Assembly (NCBI GenBank): GCA_030770425.1
Contig: JASJFT010000475.1
Location: 1-10,475, forward strand
Reading direction: 5' to 3'
DNA length: 10,475 bases
Source of the DNA: Darksidea phi
Lineage: Eukaryota; Ascomycota; Dothideomycetes; Pleosporales; Lentitheciaceae
Shown here: positions 6,951 through 10,475 of the stretch, in pieces
Position numbering within the stretch: position 1 is the first letter of the stretch
How the letters are laid out: each line of letters begins with the position of its first letter
Notes under the pieces: model-generated
What the model was told of the DNA's origin: nothing
What the model saw: the letters and a program-made list of their open reading frames with translations, nothing else
Databases searched by the model: none
Made by a program: the position numbers and the translations under genes

Positions 6951-8676
6951 ATGATGCTGCGTCCTCAGCCTCACCCTCGAGCCCTCTTTTCACTCATACC
7001 CGACGGTGATAACGATCGAGCCCGCGGTCGAGCCCTCGCTGTCCTCGCTCATCCAGACAATAACCACCTTGTCTCGCTCCTTCCTGACGTTATAAATCCC
7101 AGAAATCCAGAAGGGGTAGAATATGGGCTCAACATCGGCTTCCACATCGGGTCCAAGTCACGCTATACTCTTGCGACCCTTGGACGCAACGGCGACATCA
7201 CTATCGAAGGCTCAAACATCTCACGGATACAGTGTTCTTTCGAGATTCATCAGGACACGAAGGAGATCTTGCTCTACGATCGGTCTACCTCCCGGTCGAC
7301 CCAGACTTACGGTCAGGATGCTGTGCCGTTCGAGCTGGACCGTCCTGACCGCCGAGTTGTCGTAGCTAAGAAAGTCAATAATCACTTCGGGTTTGGGGGC
7401 GTCGGGTCCAACCTAGTCCGATTCAAGATACATTGGCATGAGCGTCCAGCCGACTTCGAAGAGCAGATCAGCTATCGAGAGGACCATCCCCGTTTCGCCC
7501 GAACCGTCGAAGACGAGACACCGACGGCTTTGCCCTCCAAGCGTGCCACCCGCATCCACACTCCTGTCGTTTATACCCCTGGCGTCCATACCCCAGGCGT
7601 TCAAGGGCAGGCGAAAAGAATCAGGTATTATAAGAAAGAAGAGCTTGGAAGAGGCTCCTTCGGCGAAGTTTCCAGGGCCGTGGATATCGATTCGGGGGAG
7701 GTCTTCGCTCTCAAGTTGATAGAATGGCCCGAACACGGGCTCCAGTCACAACGCTACACGATGCTAAAGCGAGAAGTGAAGACTCTTGCTAACATGTCTC
7801 ACGTGAGTTATTTCCGAAGCCCGAGCCCTTAAGTATGAGCTAAAAAAGTGGCAGTCGAACATCGTGGAATTCATATCAGCGCAAGGTTGGGGGGAAGAGC
7901 ATCTTGAAATCTTTACAGCACTTAAAGAGGGCAATATAAAGGAGCTAATTCGTAAAGATACCTTTGTAAGAGTTCCAACTTCGGCGAATAGTCTTCTCCA
8001 ACAGATACTCCAAGCGCTCGATTACCTTGCGTACAAGGGTATTATCCATAGAGATGTTAAGCCAGAGAATATTCTCTACACAACTCTACCAGCTGGCGGC
8101 TATACGTTTCAACTCACAGACTTTGGCCTTTGTAATATCATTACGGACGCCAAAACATACGCCGGATCCCCGATCTTTATGGCACCCGAGATACTGTACA
8201 ACCCAGGGACTCGGCAAACGTCGAAGGTAGATGTGTGGTCCCTCTTTGTCACTCTAGCGTACGCAATGAACGCGGGTGGATTCCGGGGGAAGCCGTTGAA
8301 CACGAATGAATTGAAAGTCAGGGCAGTTCAGGAGGCTGCGAATGAGCAGACTTTCCAACCCCTCCGAGATATGGCGAACGTCGACCCGAACCAACGAGCC
8401 TCGGCGGCAGAGATGCTCGATAAGCTCTTCAAAGGAGAGGGTCGCACAACTCCGCGCAACGAGATCCAGAACGGCGCTCCTGCCTTCGACAAGGCTGCAT
8501 CAAGCCCACAGCTTGAACGACATCCTAAATCTTCCGCGAGACAACCGCAGACTCAGCAGACTGCAAAATGTACCAAACAGCGCCATCCCCCGCGGCTCCG
8601 TACGAAGGATGTTCGTTTGAAAGAGAGACAGAAGACGTTAGACGACATGCCAACGTCTTTCAACACCACAGCCTAG
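6951..8676 (+). CDS. FHA-domain serine/threonine protein kinase (Rad53/Cds1-like, CAMK group)
   Basis: The coding region is two exons, 6951-7802 and 7855-8676, giving 557 residues. The ATG at 6951 has A at -3. Residues about 60-160 resemble an FHA domain: LGRNGDITI (G78-R79), SRIQCSF (91-97) and YDRSTSRSTQTYG (109-121), though the usual His and Asn of the phosphothreonine pocket look replaced. A linker (200-220) has three Thr-Pro motifs. The kinase domain has the glycine loop GRGSFGEV (233-240), FALKL (K255), the helix-C Glu near 275, HRDVKPEN (349-356), DFG (373-375), GSPIFMAPE and KVDVWSL; all catalytic residues are present. FHA plus CAMK-type kinase is the Rad53/Cds1/Dun1 arrangement, involved in DNA-damage or replication-stress signalling, but no second FHA domain or SQ/TQ cluster is evident, so it may be a lineage-specific relative. 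From about 8505 a +1 frame also reads plausibly (SLNDILNLPRDNRRLSR), so the C-terminal 50 or so residues are uncertain. Confidence 0.88.
7803..7854 (+). other. 52-nt GT-AG intron in FHA kinase gene
   Basis: The donor GTGAGT follows the His codon at 7800-7802, and the acceptor GGCAG ends at 7854. The intron contains in-frame TAA and TGA, with a branch-point-like GCTAAAA about 15 nt before the acceptor. Removal joins LANMSH to SNIVEFI, restoring the subdomain IV/V consensus of kinases exactly in frame. Confidence 0.9.
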
Positions 8677-8949
8677 TTACCACCCGGAGACCTTCCAGCG
8701 TTTACGACTTGAGGATTGACTCACTCCGCCAGTAGGTTCGCCGGATATCCGGATCTCCTCCCAGTGAGTGGTTACATTAAGGATCCCCGGGTCTTCCGCA
8801 TAATTTCCAGTCAGCTTGAGAGCCAGCTCATGCCGGTGCGGTACTGGTATTCTCCACCTGCTTGCATGAAGCTGTGCGGCTTGCCCAACCTGGAGCATCA
8901 GCGCTTAGGACTCGGCAGTGCTTGCATGGACCCGCATCACCATGCGGAT
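8677..8949. other. 3' flank of kinase, no gene recognised
   Basis: This stretch follows the kinase stop and precedes the Vps54-like segment. A plus-strand frame beginning at 8716 lacks an ATG start and shows no recognisable motif. The stretch should include the kinase 3' untranslated region and the left breakpoint of the Vps54 copy, which cannot be placed precisely. Confidence 0.5.
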
Positions 8950-10400
8950 CGGGAAGACTTATGAAGCCCGATTGCTGGACGTCCCTTTGTGCGACCTGCG
9001 CCGACGTGTGTCCGGCGTGCCGCCGAGAGACACTTTAGCGCGCTGGATGGATGCCGCAAAACGCGCACGCGGTGCTACGGATGTCTCCTCATCGACACCC
9101 GCATACATGATGACTGTAGAAAAGCTGCGCGAAGTACTCACCCCTGTCCTGCAGGGGCTTGGCCAGTCGCAGTATCTAGCTGCAGCAAGCACCACGTTTC
9201 GCGAAGCTGTCATCCGAGAGATGAAGTCTATTATTCGCCAGCACCTGCCGAGCTCTACCGACGACGACGATGAGTCTGTCGCGTCGGCGTCCACGCGGGC
9301 AAGCGGTCGACGTCCGACTCGGCAGGAAAGGTCGACTAATCTGTCTCGCAACTTGCGTGCTCTCAGTCCTGAGGACGCTGAAGCGTTCTTCGTCAATGGC
9401 TACTGCGGGATAGGCGAAGCATTACGGAGGCTTGGGGTACAGTCAAGGTTCTCCTCGATATCACAAGCGGCATGAAGAAGACTCCAATCAACGTACCCAC
9501 GCCCTTCCAAAGCCCGGAAAGTATAAACAATCCGGCGGTCCGTTCGCCCGGCCTTTCGAAAGAATATAGTCTGCCTGAAGAGATGACTGAAGCTCTTGAC
9601 ATGTCGAGTCTCCTCGAACAGGCAGTGGACAAGGCACAATCGGAGACAACAAAGTTGCTGCGAGTCAGACCAAGCAAACGGTTCGCCTGAAATCTACCGA
9701 TTTTATAAGTTACTTTACGCTAAATCGCCTTTTTGTCAATGAATGCGAGGCAGTGTCTGGACACTCTGGGGCGGCACACAAAAACGTCGTGAACAACCAA
9801 ATCTACGTCTTTGTCCCGCCCCCGCACGAAGTAGAAAAGCAAAAGCTGGCGCAAAGGATGGAGTCCGAGAAGTGGGAACGCATCGATTTCAAGCGCGGGG
9901 ACGCAGCGATCCTAGCGCACATTGTCCAGTCCATGAACACTGACCCCCCAGTATGGACCGCAGGTCTGAAAGCAGGCGAACGGAATTCACAGACAAACGG
10001 CACCCCTGCGGAGCCTAGGAGCGCTGTTAAGGAAGACAAAGATGGCTGCACACTAGCGGTCATCGAGGAGGAGACGTTCATACCCGTCGATTCGGCAGCA
10101 TTTGCGCTTCGCGGCATAGAGCAATACACAATCCTTCTGGCATTGGCCCCTAGCATGGCCAACGACATCTCGACGGTCCTGCTCGACTATCTCAAATTGT
10201 TTAATTTTCGCACACAACAGCTTATTCTCGGTGCCGGCGCTAAGCTAACAGCTGGGCTGAGGAATATTAATACCAAGCACCTCGCCCTTGCCTCGCAGGC
10301 GCTGTCCTTCTTCATTGCTCTAATACCCTACCTGCGCGAGTGTGTCCGTCGTCGTCCGTTCATCACAAGCTCCGGCATAGCAGAATATGACCGGCTGAAG
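8950..10400 (+). pseudogene. Vps54 (GARP complex) C-terminal region, fragment with two frameshifts
   Basis: Vps54 is a subunit of the GARP tether that receives endosome-derived vesicles at the trans-Golgi. Three consecutive plus-strand frames together read as its middle and C-terminal region. Frame one (to 9442) has DLRRRVSGVPPRDTLARWMD, then TVEKLREVLTPVLQGLGQSQ, the Asp-rich SSTDDDDES, and RNLRALSPEDAEAF. Frame two (9445-9669) has KVLLDITSGMKK and ALDMSSLLEQAVDKAQSET. Frame three (9672 onward) has TVRL, YFTLNRLFVNECEAVSG, EVEKQKLAQRMESEKW, FALRGIEQYTILLA, STVLLDYLKLFNFRTQQLIL and TKHLALASQALSFFIALIPY, ending AEYDRLK. Each switch is explained by loss of one base (9443-9444 and 9670-9671), neither in a homopolymer. 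The N-terminal several hundred residues are absent, and similarity stops at 10400, where family members continue; the frame itself stays open to the window end. An essential single-copy gene in this state implies a functional copy elsewhere. Confidence 0.85.
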
Positions 10401-10475
10401 CCCCCTCCCCCAGGAGCTTGGGCCACTACCCGGCGTGACGTCACGTTGGCTCCTGGGCTGGCTGTGTTTTTCGTG
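10401..10475. other. Unrelated sequence after Vps54 break, with inverted repeat and palindrome
   Basis: Directly after the last Vps54-like codon the sequence becomes Pro/Ala-coding and GC-rich. It holds an inverted repeat, CCCAGGAGC at 10409-10417 with GCTCCTGGG at 10449-10457, and inside it a perfect 12-bp palindrome CGTGACGTCACG at 10434-10445 that includes TGACGTCA, the consensus site of ATF/CREB-type bZIP factors. The window ends before the nature of this segment can be judged. Confidence 0.5.

Noticed and set aside
9803..10168. 121-codon minus-strand open frame
   Set aside because: It is antisense to the Vps54-like third frame, which carries long recognisable family sequence.
1..10475. 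CRISPR array, tRNA, rRNA or LTR retrotransposon
   Set aside because: By reading I found no spaced direct repeats, cloverleaf-like segments, ribosomal sequence, reverse transcriptase or integrase motifs, or paired long terminal repeats.

Overview
The window looks like nuclear DNA of a filamentous ascomycete (Pezizomycotina). It has FunK1-type fungal kinase sequence, a fungal APH/CHK-like phosphotransferase, a kinase with a 52-nt GT-AG intron, and Vps54 (GARP complex) sequence of fungal character. I cannot name the class with confidence. All family assignments are from recognition of the translated sequence, not from a search.

Layout, left to right. Positions 1-93 are homopolymer-rich (C tracts, then 30 A). 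From 246 to about 1385 on the minus strand lies a FunK1 kinase relic: the N-terminal third is missing and a conserved Trp codon has become TAG. From about 1400 to 2789 there is no confident gene, only an eroded minus-strand frame broken by three stops. At 2790-3659 (minus) is an intact APH-fold phosphotransferase. From 3660 to 4268 I recognise nothing except a 16-bp tandem duplication at its end. At 4269-4499 (plus) is a short fragment of the N-terminus of a FunK1 protein, opposite in orientation to the first relic. At 4653-6548 (minus) is a 631-residue protein of unknown function with two copies of a Trp-rich unit of about 65-75 residues, an Glu-Pro repeat and a basic nuclear-type tail. A 402-nt shared promoter region separates it from a divergent gene at 6951-8676 (plus), which encodes a protein with a degenerate FHA domain and a complete kinase domain (Rad53/Cds1/CAMK-like). 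From about 8950 to 10400 (plus) lies a copy of the C-terminal part of Vps54, carrying two single-base frameshifts and losing similarity abruptly at 10400.

The intact genes (APH-like enzyme, Trp-repeat protein, FHA kinase) therefore sit among decayed pieces of kinase and trafficking genes. This mix is typical of an accessory or rearranged, possibly subtelomeric, fungal region. The strongest candidate for something undescribed is the divergent pair: an FHA-kinase whose phosphopeptide-binding residues look lost, sharing a promoter with a nuclear-looking protein built on an unnamed duplicated Trp motif. A functional link between the two is an inference from shared promoter space only.
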